64,000 bases of DNA from Sparassis latifolia (GCA_018466975.1 CM031562.1:3720001-3784000), one strand, 5' to 3'; shown: positions 1-11,483, counted from the first letter of the stretch. Numbers and translations: made by a program. The notes: generated from the sequence alone by a model not told the origin.

Positions 1-714
1 CAGCGCAGCGACATACACCATCAACCTCTTGCTCGCGTTCTTGAACGCCTCTGTCTCAGCAATGGGAGACACTCCGCAGTCGAATGCATAGTGTAGAGCA
101 AATAGCGCACACACCTCCAAGGAGTTCCATCCGACTAAGACATACGCCTTACCATCGTGCGAGTCTACGAATACCCACATGCCATCTGTAGAGCCCGGAT
201 CCGCGTGTACCATCGCTAACATCTTGTCTACAGCTGCTCCAAACTGCGCTCTATCTGCGTCGGCTTTCAGGACCATTCCGCCCTGGGATGACCATCATTT
301 CCTGCCAACGGAAATGTAAACAGAATGCACCATCTCAGTCACAGGCGCGTGGGTTATCGCTTGCGAGAACTTCTTTAAGGGCATCAAGTATGATGTGGGC
401 GGAGCAGTAGTGATCTGCCCAATCTTCTGCGGGAAGTCACCGTATGCCTCTGGCCAGACAAAATCCTTGGGTAGGAATCCTTGACCGAAGTCTACATGCC
501 TGATAAGTAAGAACGCACATATCGGCAAAGAGTGCTGCATGAACGCACGCAGAACCCAAAAGAGCTGCATCTGGTCTTCGACGCAGAGGCCGTACGACTG
601 GTGGACGAGCCCTGCTCGTACGCCGTTGCGCAGCTCGCGATGCAGCTCTGACCTCGCAATGTAGGCGTCAGTCACCTGCATGCGCATGAGCTCGACGACG
701 GTTTGCTCGGACAT
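1..714 (-). CDS. Unknown protein, 3' end cut by window edge
   Basis: I do not recognise a named family. The first exon runs from about 714 down to 331 and ends in ...PVTEM; a 48 bp GT-AG intron (283-330) joins it to a second exon that stays open to the window edge (GGMVLKADADRAQF...). I prefer the Met at 714 (MSEQTVVELMRMQV), although the frame is open to an earlier Met at 786. Alternating hydrophobic strands and a segment reading WVFVDSHDGKAYVLVGW are reminiscent of a dimeric alpha/beta-barrel (ABM-like) fold, but that is only an impression. No signal peptide or membrane segment is visible. The carboxyl terminus lies outside the window, so length cannot be compared with a family. Confidence 0.55.
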
Positions 715-786
715 CTTCGCTGCTTTCGCTGTACTGCGAGTTATCTGTGTGGAGGCGGTGTGTGATGGTAATGCTGTGGAGGGCAT

Positions 787-2187
787 TCAGTTATTCTCGC
801 TATGCACCCCGAGTACTCTTATTCATATATTACCGAGTTTCGAGAACATGAATTGGTCATGCTGCCAAGTGCTGGCTGCTTTCTTTGGGTGGTCACTATC
901 ATATGCATGTGTTGAGATATCCTCCCTGTGTGAACCCATGTGTGAAGAGAGCATTGTCATGTAGTTTCATGCCGTGCACTGCGGAGAACCTGGAGTCCTT
1001 TCTTCCGGCGTAACCCCCATCCACCTACATGGTCTTATCACCGGTGATCCTGTACTCCAGGTAGCGGAGTGCTAGTCCGGCCAACGTCCCGCTCATGCCA
1101 TTGTAGATCCGCTGCTCCATACATACTTGGTTCGTCGAGGCCTGTCGTAGACATGTCCTAAGCCCACTGGGGCGAAGGCGGATATCGTATTGTAAACATT
1201 GTAAACCTGAGTAATTAAGCCCCCGAGATAACGATCCTACGGCGATCGAATCTGATTAGATAACTCCTACGCACGTTTCAGCGGCATCAACCTCTCAACC
1301 TCACACTATGATCATCTTAGATGAAGCCAGGCGCAAGGCTAACGGCCTTGGCGTGGCGGTAATTATCACAGAACTGTTCTTACAGACTGCGTTGAAACCC
1401 TCACATGGCCTCTAATTTCCTCAGATTGAGGTCCGTCGCGAGTACGCTGAAGGGTGGTTTCAGATAGGCTGCAGCGCACAGGCATTTCTCCTCGGACCAT
1501 GAAAACTACCACAATGCGCCGTTTAGAGCGGCGTACATCATCGTCGAGCCCAACGTGACGGGATGCTTTCAGTATGACCAGGTATTCGGGAAGGTGAATA
1601 AGAGAGCGAAAGCTTTGCTGCCTGGTCTGCCGACGAAAACGGACGAATCGAACACACCCGGCTTGCAGTGATGTGCCACCTCACCAAAATTAATCTTCTG
1701 GTAGAGCAGTGAAGTATTGTCTCGTGAAGGTCTCGCGAGCCACTGCAGCTCTTCGACAAGTTTCTGGAATCTGCCATAATAATTAATCACTGACAAGTTA
1801 GGAGGTGCCATTGGACGCTCAAAGCCGTTGTTATTTCACCTTGATCCAACTGGTGAGTTTCTGGCTTTGCCGAATGCCGACCCTAGCCAGAACAGCAACT
1901 GCGCAACCTCTGCGCATGCGCCCATTAGCGCCTGAAGGCAGGCCAGCCATCCAATCATATCGCTCAAGTTACAGAAGATGCTATGTGGCATTTGCCTAGA
2001 CCACATATTGCCACCGGTTCCTTGCCCCGCAAGGGCTTGCGTTCTCACATACGTAGCGCTGATCGATCCGAGGCATCACTGCGGAAGGAGTGTGCAGAGG
2101 GCGGCATGGCATGCTCACGCAGCACGCTGGTCCAGTCGCTGGCCGGTTTGCGGTCTCGCTGTCGTCTTGGCATTTAACAAAAGGACA
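787..2187. other. Intergenic region, no gene supported
   Basis: About 1.4 kb between the unknown gene and the cytochrome b561 gene. A minus-strand open frame at 1569-1811 (MAPPNLSVINYYGRFQ...) continues with protein-like text after its stop, which might be a decayed exon, but no family or splice pattern is convincing. The rest shows only short overlapping frames. Confidence 0.4.
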
Positions 2188-2194
2188 TATAAAA
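2188..2194 (+). promoter_or_regulatory. TATA box of the DOMON/b561 gene
   Basis: A perfect TATAAAA lies 60 bp upstream of the ATG at 2248, a normal spacing for a fungal promoter with a short 5' leader. It also supports the choice of that ATG. Confidence 0.55.
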
Positions 2195-2247
2195 GGAAAG
2201 TCCGGTATTTGTACCTCTCTTCTCCGCTGCTAGACAGTGCAGGTACG

Positions 2248-3980
2248 ATGCGCGCATTTCTTGTTCTGTTGTTAGGGCTTTTCTGCACTGGTGCGACTTG
2301 GGCGCAGACCCTGGGCAGCAGGGTAAGTCTGCATATCGACTGGACTCTGATATCACCATGCCCACAAATATCTGGCTGGTCAGGCTGCCAACCCAGATTT
2401 CACGGGGGATATAGCTTGCACAGATGTTATGTGCATCTCAGCTCTTGTCAATGGGTCGACCGTTCAATGTCAGTGAAGACAATGAAATTATTCCGATCTC
2501 GTGTGGCATTGATGTACCTCTTCGTCAGACGTTTTGCAGACAACGAACGCGGCGCCGTTGGGTTATATGGCCATGTCCGTTCTTTTTGCTTATTTCCTGA
2601 TCAGCACTCACATATTGGCAACCATTTTCAGTGGTCTCGGAACCGTCATGGCCAAGAGCCCAATGGTCGTAATGTGGTCGAACTCGGATGGAACCATCAC
2701 GCTCTCCCAGCGCGAATCCTCATCTCATGCCATGCCGACGGTAGTCGCCAATCCACCCTTTACTGCGACATCAGACCCGAACCTGAGCTCTCTGAGTGGC
2801 TCAAACGAGAAGTTCGCGTACACGATGCCTGTATGTCTTCACCCGGCAAACACTCCTTGCCCATTGACTATACACTCTCTAGCTGAACAGTTCCGCCACG
2901 ACCCAAAAGATCATCTACGCCTTCGGCACTGAGAACCCAGGCTCCTCCTCCGCTTCTGCATCCATCGCCCAGCACATTTTCGCGAGCACCCTCCAGCTGA
3001 ACCTAGCCCAGCCCGTCAGCGCCGCGTCCCTTGCGAACTTCACGGACCCTGTCACCAACTCCCCCAGTGGTGGCACGGTCACACTCGGGTTACTACCATT
3101 CGAGAAGCTGATCGTTGCGCACGGGATCATTTGCGTGATTGGGTTCCTCGTACTCCTCCCCGCGGGTGCACTGCTCGCGCGGTATTTTAGGACGTTCACC
3201 ACCAAGTGGTTCAAGGCTCATTGGATCGTGCAGTTTGCCTTCGGTAAGCCTCCTCCATCTCGCTCCATTATCGCGAAGCAATGTCCTTCATCACGAATTG
3301 TACTTGCAGGCGGAGTGATTATCCTGGTCGGTTGGGGCCTTGGCATCGCCGCAGTCCAGCAGTCTTTCTCGGGGCACTTCAACGACGACCACAAGAAATG
3401 GGGCCTTGCGCTCTTCGTCCTCTATATTCTGCAGATCGTCCTGGGCGCAGTTATACATTACTGGAAGCCTGGCTTCTTTCTCCTCGGCGGGCGCAGGCCG
3501 ATCCAGAATTATTTCCATGCGGTGTTTGGGCTTGTAATTATTGGGCTTTCGTTTTACCAGGTTCGTCCCTCCCTTGAGATGCGGGATTCTTGCAGAATAT
3601 GACTGTGTATCTCGTACTTTCAGGTGCGCACGGGATATCGCGACGAGTGGGAAATTTCCACTGGCCGAGGGATATCTAATGCTGCAAACATCGTGTGGTA
3701 CATCTGGATCGTGGTGCGTTCTGACGAAAACAAGGATGTACTACGCGCTCATACAATCTCTTATAAGCTGCTCCCCGTACTCTACCTCGCAGGCCTCGCG
3801 CTCCTTCCTCGGCAGTTTAAGCAGGAGCGCGTGACAAAACCCGATCCTTCTGCCTCCTATATGGACCTGGGCGCAGTGCCGATGACCAAGAGGAACGAGG
3901 ATTATAGAATAGTGGAGCAACCGCGGCTGGGGGGTGAGGGATATGGGGACGACGAGCCAGTCGGTCAGTGGTCGAGGTGA
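2248..3980 (+). CDS. DOMON-domain cytochrome b561 membrane protein
   Basis: Likely a secreted-facing DOMON domain fused to a cytochrome b561 transmembrane core, a family that moves electrons across membranes through two b haems. The start MRAFLVLLLGLFCTG is a signal peptide. Eight exons can be spliced: 2248-2322, 2384-2468, 2529-2574, 2632-2830, 2883-3243, 3310-3560, 3624-3713, 3768-3980. The DOMON part (residues about 25-200) carries TTNAAPLGYMAIG and SPMVVMWSNSDGTITLSQR. The C-terminal half has about five hydrophobic helices; candidate haem histidines lie in VAHGIICVIGF, QQSFSGHFNDDH, AVIHYWKPG and NYFHAVFG. The tail is polar and cytosolic. Of about 430 residues, length fits the family. The electron donor cannot be read from sequence. 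Confidence 0.87.
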
Positions 3981-4300
3981 GCCACGGACACCTTCAGCAA
4001 TTGGGACTATATTCGCCGTATTCTATTATATATCATACCAGATGGACGTAGTCTACTTACTACGCACAAGTGCCTATCCCGAAAAACCTTACTTAGTACG
4101 ACCCATTTTCATGCGTCTAACTTATGACTCTTAGTAGAGCGCGAATTACTTCATCGCAAGGAACCGAGCCCTTCAACAACTTACTATATCATAGGGGTTT
4201 GCATCGAACCTGCCGAGACCAAGATGCTTGCACCAGGACAAAAAGAGTACATAAGGCTAGGACCCCCGCGAATCAACTAAGAGCTCCGATCCCGGCGATG

Positions 4301-4630
4301 ACATTTCTCGGGGGTGGCCAACCACCCATTTTCGGGGGTATGTGGGGCATGCGGAACAAAATTTTTGCTTCCTGCACAAAGCTTTTGTGACCCAAATTAC
4401 GAAAGCTTTCCGCCCAAACCACCACATACGGCTAAATTTTAGGCCCATCCTCCGGAACCTGAGAGATCCGCCAGCCAACCTCAGTTTTCGGGGGTTCTGG
4501 ACCTAACCTCAGGTTGGAGGGTCACATTTTGGGGGTGTTTCGCACCCAACTTTCGACGACTTTTTGGCCATTTTCGGGGGCCGAAGATCCAACATTTTGC
4601 CTCCGGTGGCCCATTTTTCGGGGATGGGTG
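4301..4630. repeat. Dispersed short repeat, consensus ATTTTCGGGGG
   Basis: At least six variants of ATTTTCGGGGG occur within about 330 bp, near 4302, 4328, 4484, 4525, 4570 and 4612. Spacing is irregular, so it is not a simple tandem array. Such short same-strand iterations can be subterminal repeats of a DNA transposon or a decayed repetitive coding segment; nothing in the sequence decides between these. Confidence 0.45.
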
Positions 4631-4689
4631 CATCGGGGGTCCTATAAGGCTATGCCCTACCGACATGAGTCACATCCAAGTCGACAGTA

Positions 4690-4828
4690 ACGCGTAACGC
4701 GTCACGTATACATAGGTTGGCCATTTACAGTCACGCGCAAGATCGTAACGATCTCTGGCCATTTCGCACGACATAATGGTGACAAAACATTCAACGTTTA
4801 GATCGACCCGGGACATCACGTGACGCGT
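4690..4828. promoter_or_regulatory. Cluster of ACGCGT and CACGTG words
   Basis: ACGCGT occurs at 4690, 4697 and 4823; the last sits in the palindrome-like TCACGTGACGCGTGAC, with further ACGCG-type words between. ACGCGT is the known core of fungal MBF (G1/S) sites and CACGTG of bHLH sites. No gene starts nearby, so a regulatory role is doubtful here. Confidence 0.3.
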
Positions 4829-4972
4829 GACATTCCGCGCCGTGATAAACCAATGTTTTTGAAGATGAACCGACAAAAATATCGTCATAATTTTCTCAGT
4901 TCTCCATTAGGACTGCTAAATATCGGCATCACTGGCATGCTCGTTCATGGGTAGAAGCTGAACAGTATACAA

Positions 4973-5554
4973 CTACTGTGAGTAGTCGGAAACGAAGATC
5001 TTGTAATCATATCCTAGACCGATCAAAACTTCCTGCTCGCGCGCAATTCCTTTGAGCTCAGCCTCCAACCGGCTCACAGCAGGGCACCTGATAATGCCGT
5101 TGTTGCTTAACACACGGACCGCTTCTTTGAACCAGATGCGGCAGCTGAAAGACTGAGGAAGGTCAGCAACTGGTGTCTGCATAGGAATATCCTTCAGGAG
5201 GGTATGGATATCTCCGACAAGACGGTTTGATGAGAGTGTTCCTGCATTCCGAGATAGAGAAACTATGAGAACATTCCCCTCAAAGGCTGGGCAAGCAAAC
5301 TTACCAATCTTGACAACAGCGCAAGCCGAGACGGACCTCACTATGGTGTGAAGGGAGTACTCAAAGCGCCATCCTCGGCTGTCTTCCGTGGCATGGAACT
5401 TGTTGACAACATGACCTGCGTCTTGGGAAATAATAATCGTCCAATGGAAGGTGCCATCTCCTCTCCTGAAGAGACCAGCATATATACCTCCGGGGGGAAC
5501 TGTGGGGCCCGGCATAGGGTACTGTGTGATATTAAGCCTGTTTACTGGAACCAT
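4973..5554 (-). CDS. DUF6914-like hypothetical protein
   Basis: A basidiomycete-type hypothetical protein whose motifs resemble the family I know as DUF6914; no function is established. Conserved text includes GLFRRGDGTFHWTIIISQD, HATEDSRGWRFEY, VVKIG and SCRIWFKEAVRVL. One intron (5242-5304, GTAAGT...GCAG) joins VVKIG to TLSSNRLVGDIHT, which restores the expected sequence. The start is uncertain: MVPVNRLNITQYPMPG at 5554 fits, but the frame is open to a Met at 5602. The protein is soluble with no signal peptide, about 170 residues, and ends IFVSDYSQ. It converges on the b561 gene and shares no visible promoter with another gene. Confidence 0.7.
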   Translation of the reverse strand: MVPVNRLNITQYPMPGPTVPPGGIYAGLFRRGDGTFHWTIIISQDAGHVVNKFHATEDSRGWRFEYSLHTIVRSVSACAVVKIGKFACPAFEGNVLIVSLSRNAGTLSSNRLVGDIHTLLKDIPMQTPVADLPQSFSCRIWFKEAVRVLSNNGIIRCPAVSRLEAELKGIAREQEVLIGLGYDYKIFVSDYSQ

Positions 5555-5602
5555 GGCAATAAAAATTGGCCAACCGTACGATATGTGCGGACGATGGTAC
5601 AA

Positions 5603-6638
5603 AGTAAGTGTCTTTGAACGTTCCTATAGAGTTTATTGAGCAAGATAACTTGGAGGACGGCTAAGGCACAAACCTCACTAGAAATCTGTCAGGTGAAAGG
5701 TTAAGGAGGTTGGTGCATATTCAAACCGCTCGTTCCGTCTTAACTGTCTTGCGGCACTGCAGTCGCATGATCAAGCATCAGATAACAAGAGCTACAACTG
5801 CGTGAGGTATACTCGGAGTCTGTAAACTTGGACCCCCAAATCAACACGAGTTGATATCTATGGGCCACATTATGTGATTTTGTGCTTCTGATGTTAGAAT
5901 GAGAGATGACTCGGGTGAGAACTCACCAAAAAACAACATAATATCACACGGCTGCGTGAGTCAATATATCGGTCCCGCACTGCCCTCGAGTCCAGCTAGT
6001 GGCAGGCATCATCCTAAGGATTAGAGAAACGGATAAGATAGGTAACAAAGAAAGCACAAAACGTGCATACTCAAGGACGAGGCGAAATAGAAGTATGAAG
6101 CTGCATCTAAAATCATTGTCACTGCCTGAGAGGACATGATGTAAAGGGACCGGAACGCCGATTGTGACTCGTGGGCGCAACGGAGGGCGCTATTAACACC
6201 CTTGGCTGAGAATCAGAGTTATTATGGGGCACGATGGTCAAGCGCTAGTTCGTCTCCCTGCCGTATTTGGAGGTATTGATGATTGGTGTTCACTGTGGGT
6301 CCCTACCAATTGCGTCCAAGCACCGCCGCGTTTCCACAAACTTCCTATCTCACACAATCATCTGCAACTTGTAGCAGTTCTGTTTCTTTTCAACCAATTG
6401 TTGTGTCAAGGAAAGTGCGTTCGGTTTTGCATGTGCTAGAACATCTGCTTATGAGTTGTCTTTCAGCTATGCCAAACTTGAGCTTGACGGCAAGCGATAC
6501 ATCCGGCGGTCGCGGCCTGCTGTATCCGTATTCTCCACTTATGTGAGCTAACGACTGTACGAATAGGCTCGTAGGACTAACGTTGGCAGTCGTAGGACAA
6601 AGCCTCTGGTTCCTTACAAACATGATCGCGTTTCATTC
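5603..6638. other. Intergenic region, possibly with 5' exon of the APH-like gene
   Basis: About 1 kb between the DUF6914-like and APH-like genes. Most shows nothing. Around 6463-6537 there is protein-like text (SYAKLELDGKRYIRRSRP) followed by GTGAGC and, near 6585, several acceptor-like AGs; this may be an upstream exon of the following gene, but I cannot make the reading frames join cleanly. Confidence 0.3.
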
Positions 6639-7442
6639 GTGCTGTCCATATGGCTACGCGTTCCTCCCAGTTTTCGGATGCTAGGCTACAAGTGTCTAAT
6701 GTTTTTGGGCCAAAAGTTTTACGGCAAGGCATCCGCATTCGTGCAGCGCCTCCCATTCAATATGTATGCGAAGTATGGGTACAATGTTCGATACGCTGAA
6801 GCCGTGACGATGAAATACGTCAAAGAAAACACTTCGATTCCGGTTCCCGCCGTCTTAGACGTTTTGCGAGATGATGGTGGTGTCTTCATTCTTATGACAC
6901 GTCTTCCTGGTATTTCGTTTGGAGGAAACTACAGATTGGGAGAATTGTCTGCCACAGATTCATCTTCCTTCGAGGAGACACTGCGAGATTGGTTCGCACA
7001 GCTTCGCTCATTGCCTGCACCATCCAACGCCATATCTTCCATTGACGGTTCCCCTTGCCGCTCCTATCGAATCAATCACCAGTCAGATATTGGGCCGTTT
7101 ACTTCCGAGGAGGATTTTCTCGCATCCTTCTTCGAGAAAATGCCAAGGCGGTTTCATGATGACCTTCATGCAAAGATGAAGGATCTATACAGCCCTCACC
7201 AGATCTGCCTTACTCATGGTGATCTCAATCCCTCCAATTTACTTTTTTACAATGGACATCTGTCCGGATGGATAGACTGGGAGTGTGCTGGGTGGTTCCC
7301 CGAGTACTGGGACTACACCTACGCCTTGTACAATCGGGAGATGTACACGGAGTGGTGCGAGCTTTTCACCCGAATATTTCCACATTATGAGAAGGAGTTG
7401 GAACTTGAGAAGGCCTTTTGGGCGGTCTGCAATCCCTGGTAA
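6639..7442 (+). CDS. Aminoglycoside-phosphotransferase-fold kinase-like protein
   Basis: Belongs to the APH/choline-kinase-fold superfamily (PF01636-like), common and expanded in Agaricomycetes; substrate unknown. The uninterrupted exon shows the catalytic loop ICLTHGDLNPSNLLF (residues about 190-204 of the frame, Asp as catalytic base) and the metal-binding segment GWIDWECAGWFPEYWDY. The N-lobe contains SIPVPAVLDVLRDDGGVFIL and MTRLPG, which lines the nucleotide site. The frame opens upstream without an ATG: the first in-frame ATG is at 6678 (MLGYKCLMFL), but homologous-looking text precedes it (DRVSFVLSIWLRVP), so a 5' exon is probably missing from this call. It ends FWAVCNPW followed by TAA. 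This fungal family should not be read as antibiotic resistance. Confidence 0.8.
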   Translation: MLSIWLRVPPSFRMLGYKCLMFLGQKFYGKASAFVQRLPFNMYAKYGYNVRYAEAVTMKYVKENTSIPVPAVLDVLRDDGGVFILMTRLPGISFGGNYRLGELSATDSSSFEETLRDWFAQLRSLPAPSNAISSIDGSPCRSYRINHQSDIGPFTSEEDFLASFFEKMPRRFHDDLHAKMKDLYSPHQICLTHGDLNPSNLLFYNGHLSGWIDWECAGWFPEYWDYTYALYNREMYTEWCELFTRIFPHYEKELELEKAFWAVCNPW

Positions 7443-8060
7443 TCGTCATCTACTGGTGAGTAACCGTCTAGAATTCAGTGAATGCAGACTGAGTGGCACG
7501 TAACAGTTGTTTGGCCATATACTAATGGCCCTGGAGCCATGCATTCAGACCTTGTCTTCCTCGTTTTCAGTCACTTCGAGTCCAGTGCGTCTGGATTTGT
7601 GCTTATCTCTCATTTTCGTCACGTCTATTCAATCACCCAAAGATAGGTAGAAGTTCCCTGCTTCAATCCTACTTGGTTTCTTGGGATATGCGTGGTCTAA
7701 GTATCCCGAACGGTCAGTTCCATGTTGCCTTCGTGATATTGTCTCAGTTTTGTCAGTTACAAAGTTGCGATACAAACCAGAGTACACAGGTACTTTGTCA
7801 TTTCGCTAGACCGACAACTGGACATGTATTCTGTAATTCCGCACTTTGCCAGTCCTCAAATTCACCCCTACTCTTAGTGTAGATGATAACCATTTTGTCC
7901 CGGACCAACGTACGTCAGAATCTAATATGCCAGGAAAGCTACACCACCAACCCACTCATCACGCAACACCATAAACAATGTAGAGTATAAATACACCAAA
8001 ACATTCCCTAGCAAGACAAACAATCCGCCGCGTGATCAAACACAGACGGAAGAGAGAAGG
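7443..8060. other. Convergent intergenic region
   Basis: 618 bp between the APH-like gene (plus) and the NIMA-type kinase (minus). Only short random frames are visible; it presumably holds both 3' untranslated regions. Confidence 0.5.
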
Positions 8061-10879
8061 TCACGACCGGATCAATGCCTTCCTTGCCTCTTCACTTGCT
8101 CTTTGCGCCTTGACGATGGAGGAGCGCGGATGCGTACTTGAGACGGACTTGATGCCGGTTTTGTTCAAGCTGACCCTACGACCACTCCCAGCCGTGCTCG
8201 CAGAATTGGCAGCATTCGCTGCGTTGACCACCGCCACCGTGCGAAGCGTCGGCCCACTTCTTCGCGGAGCGTTGCGCGGGAATGGTACGTTCGGAGCAGC
8301 TCGCGCTGGTGCAGACACCGTCCGCGAGATACGGTCGCGGTCCACCTTTTTGATGAAGGGGCTTGGTAGGTTCTCCTCGTCGGACAAGTTGTATTCGGGC
8401 GCGGGCTGGGGAACAACGGCAGCACGCGCAGTCGATGTCGAATGGACCTTGGACGCGGGCTCGGACATCTGTGAGGATGAGGCACGAGTGCTCGATCGCC
8501 TGCTACGCTTGGGCTCTGATGCAGCCGCAGCAGCAGCTTCCACGGTCGGGCGGCTCGTCGACGCGCGGATCATGGATGGGCGCCGCAGACGCGTCGGTCT
8601 GACAGCAGGCGAGGGCTGCGGGGTGGTATCATCCGCATGCTCTTCGTGCGCTGGTGATGGCACACAAGTGTCACTCTCATCGCCGTTATTGTCTCCGTCA
8701 TCATCTTCTGCCTCAGAATCGTAGTCGAATACCTGGGCAAAATTCAGACGGATCCTGGGGGTCCCGATGAACAGTTTCGTCAGTTCCGCGGGGCTAGGTG
8801 TGGCAATGGGCTGTCCCGTAGCAGTCAAGATGACGCCTTTCATCGCAGACGGAGGTGCGAGTAGCTTCGGGACCGGCGTCTCCACAGACAGGAGAGGCAC
8901 CTTCTGGGTAGGGGTCTCTAGCACAGAGTATCTGGATAGAGCACGAGACGATATAGGCTCTGGCGATTCCGAGAGACGAGCAGTAGCCATGATGTTCTTC
9001 ACCTCTTGAAGCGCCGTCTTGGTCTTCGACATGCCTGCTGAGCAACATTTAGTGCTTGAAACCACCAGACTATCGAGAATGTCTCGATTTTACCTCGTTG
9101 TGTGCTCTCGGACTCCAGCACAGCTATCTTCTTCTGCAGCTCCTCATCCAAGGCTTGCAAACGCACCCTTTCATGTTCCAGCTCCTCCGCCCGTTGCTGG
9201 ACCCACTCCATACGTTCCTCCACGGCGCGGCTCATCGCTTCCCGTGCCTTGGTCTCCCACTCTATCCACATCTGCGTGATCTCCTCCTCGCGCCTGCGCA
9301 CCGCCTCCATTATTTCTTCCTCGCGACGCGCCATCCGAGCAGCGACCTCCGCCTCCTGCTTCAACACCATCGCCCGGAGCTCCTCGTCGCGCCGTGTCAC
9401 GGCCTCGCGTATGCGCATGAGCTGTGCAGCTTCTGTGTTTGCGGCTTGTGAGCGGAGGGTTGCGATTTCCTCATCTTTCTGCGAGAGAAGAGCTTTTGCG
9501 CGAGTCTCCTTCTCTGTGAGTAGCGCGTTTAGGCGTGTTTCCTTCTCCGCTATCGCAGCTTCTCGCGCAACAATATCACGCTCTCTAGCTTGTAGGTTGG
9601 CCTTATGAGCCTTGACTTGATTCAACCTGCAACAAATAGTGTCAATAGCACAGAGCAATGCAGCAAGCTGTAGTTACATTTTCTGGGTCTCAGAGACTTT
9701 GAAGGCGAGTTCCAGTCGCTCGTGTCCGAGCAACTGGCCTGCGGACGGCCGCATTGCAGGCTAACAGAACCATCAGGTGAGGCCCACAAACAACAAAGTG
9801 CGTACTCACGTTCAGGTTGAGCATTGTCTTGATGACACTCGACAATGATTGACTGTACCCCTTCGGCAGTGGGGGTATCCGTCCGTTCCTACGGGCCTCT
9901 CAGCATCTTCTGAAGCAGAATGTATGCGCATCGAACACTACCTGATGAGAATACTGAGTTCCGCGTGTGTCTTGGCTTCGTGGAATGGGGGCCTGAGTGC
10001 GCAGAGCTCGTATATGAGGCAACCGAGCGACCACATATCCGACTTGGAGTCATAAGCTCTCTCTTGCATCAACTCGGGGGACATGTAATATGGTGTCTAT
10101 GGAAAACGTGAAGACACGCATGAATATGCCATGGACGCGAGACGTACGCCGACATAGGTATTTGCGAAGCTGGCCTGAGCGAGGGCTTTCGAGAGACCGA
10201 AGTCACCGAGTTTGACAGTGTTGTTCTCATCCAGAAATACTATGCCACTTTGAGAGCATCTTCCCCAGTCAACTTGCAAGGCAACTCACCATTGTCTGGT
10301 TTCAGATCCCTGTGCAGGATCTGTGGCCGCCGTTCCTTCCCCTCATAATCACTACCGGTGGTTGAGGGCCGGCCGTGTCCATTGGGATGATGACAGTGAT
10401 TCAATGCGAGAAGTAGCTGCATGAAGTAGTTCCAGACGGTGTCTTCAGGAATTGGTTGGTTGTGTCGCTGGGCTTGTTTGATGACGGAAGACAGGTCGCC
10501 ACCTCCACAGTACTCCATGAGGATGTAGAGAATGCCTGCTTCGCGGTCGACATGTCGGTCGTGATAGCGGACAATGTGCTCGTGATTGAGCTCCTTGAGG
10601 ATGTTACTGTTGGCAGCCGCGTCAACGTTTCAGTGGTCACCAGTCCAGGGGGGCAAACTTACACTTCTGAGACAATTTGCTTGCGGTCTCTGTCTGACAT
10701 TCGCTCGAAATTGAGCTCCTTCCTTGCTAAAATCTGAAGCGGAAATGAGTCATAATATACGGCAGACAGGGAGAGCGACTGACGACACCGTCTGACTTCC
10801 GACGGACTTTCCTAATGATGCCGAAGGAGCCTGTGCCGATGACATCGAGAGGGTCATACAGATCTAACTGTGACGACAT
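8061..10879 (-). CDS. nimA: NIMA-related mitotic protein kinase
   Basis: Serine/threonine kinase of the NIMA/Nek2 family (yeast Kin3, fission yeast Fin1), which promotes mitotic entry and spindle-pole function. The start MSSQLDLYDPLDVIGTGSFG at 10879 leads directly into the glycine-rich loop. Later exons supply ILARKELNFERM (ATP lysine), LYILMEYCGGGDLSSVI (hinge), ILHRDLKPDN (catalytic loop), KLGDFGLSKAL (DFG) and TPYYMSPELMQERAYDSK (activation segment). An unusual insert, HPNGHGRPSTTGSDYEGKE, precedes HRD. After the kinase domain comes a long heptad coiled coil (about 9650-9080, rich in EEE/RRR), as in Nek2/NIMA, then a basic Ser/Pro-rich tail with SDEENLPSPF, likely phosphorylated and disordered. 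At least seven introns are needed. The gene is divergent from the deaminase gene. Confidence 0.9.
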
Positions 10880-11483
10880 GGTGGGGGGTGTCGCGAGGAC
10901 CACAGCGACGAGGAGAGAACGAGGGGACGGCGACGAGGAGAGGACGAGACCGCGACGAACTTGAAGACGAAGTCACGGTTCAATATTCTTTGGGCTTGGA
11001 CTGAATTTGTCGTCACACATCACGTTTCGAACCGCGTATCTCTTTCCATCACGTGACCGTGTTTGTTGTCACGTAACATTTTAGAGGTTTTTGTGCATAT
11101 GGTACGTACAAACCTAACCTCAGACCTTTCTCCTCCGGATGCCGGGCCCGGCTGGACTGTTTGGGTGATCTTCTGACACCATGTGCTCCGAGTCAGAGAA
11201 AAACATATCAAGGAAGACATCCACGGCGTGCACGTTGGTAGGAACCGCTCCATACGCGCGTTCTGGCTGATCGATAGGAGCTTATCTGAGTATTCCACAC
11301 TCAATCTTCAGCATGAGTTCCCAGAGACCTCCACCTGGAACGAGCTCCAATATTTCTTCTGTACGTCTCTTCGTACCGACCCCATTCACCTTCCCAACGA
11401 CCACCAGGAGCGAGGACGTCTGCGTGCTGCACGGTCAGAAACACTACATCCGTGCTTGAGTAAGACGTTGAGTAATTCCGGAG
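10880..11483. promoter_or_regulatory. Shared divergent promoter, kinase / deaminase
   Basis: About 600 bp separate the start codons of the NIMA-type kinase (minus) and glucosamine-6-phosphate deaminase (plus). A CACGTG E-box lies at 11050-11055, followed by a second TCACGT word. No clear TATA box is seen for either gene. Confidence 0.45.

Larger units (their letters stand above)
3981..4972. other. Convergent intergenic region with repeated motifs
   Basis: Nearly 1 kb between two convergent genes, with no supportable reading frame. It holds a cluster of TTTTCGGGGG-like words (4301-4630) followed by several ACGCGT/CACGTG-type words (4690-4828). Both are listed separately. Confidence 0.5.

Noticed and set aside
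6639..7442. Antibiotic-resistance kinase
   Set aside because: The APH fold is shared by many fungal kinases of unknown substrate; nothing here points to aminoglycosides or to transfer from bacteria.
8032..8724. Long plus-strand open frame of 230 codons
   Set aside because: It is the antisense shadow of the Ser/Pro-rich tail exon of the NIMA-type kinase; it has no motif and the minus strand has the conserved text.
9102..9608. Plus-strand frame rich in Ser/Arg/Ala
   Set aside because: Antisense of the kinase coiled coil; the pattern follows from reverse-complementing Glu/Arg codons.
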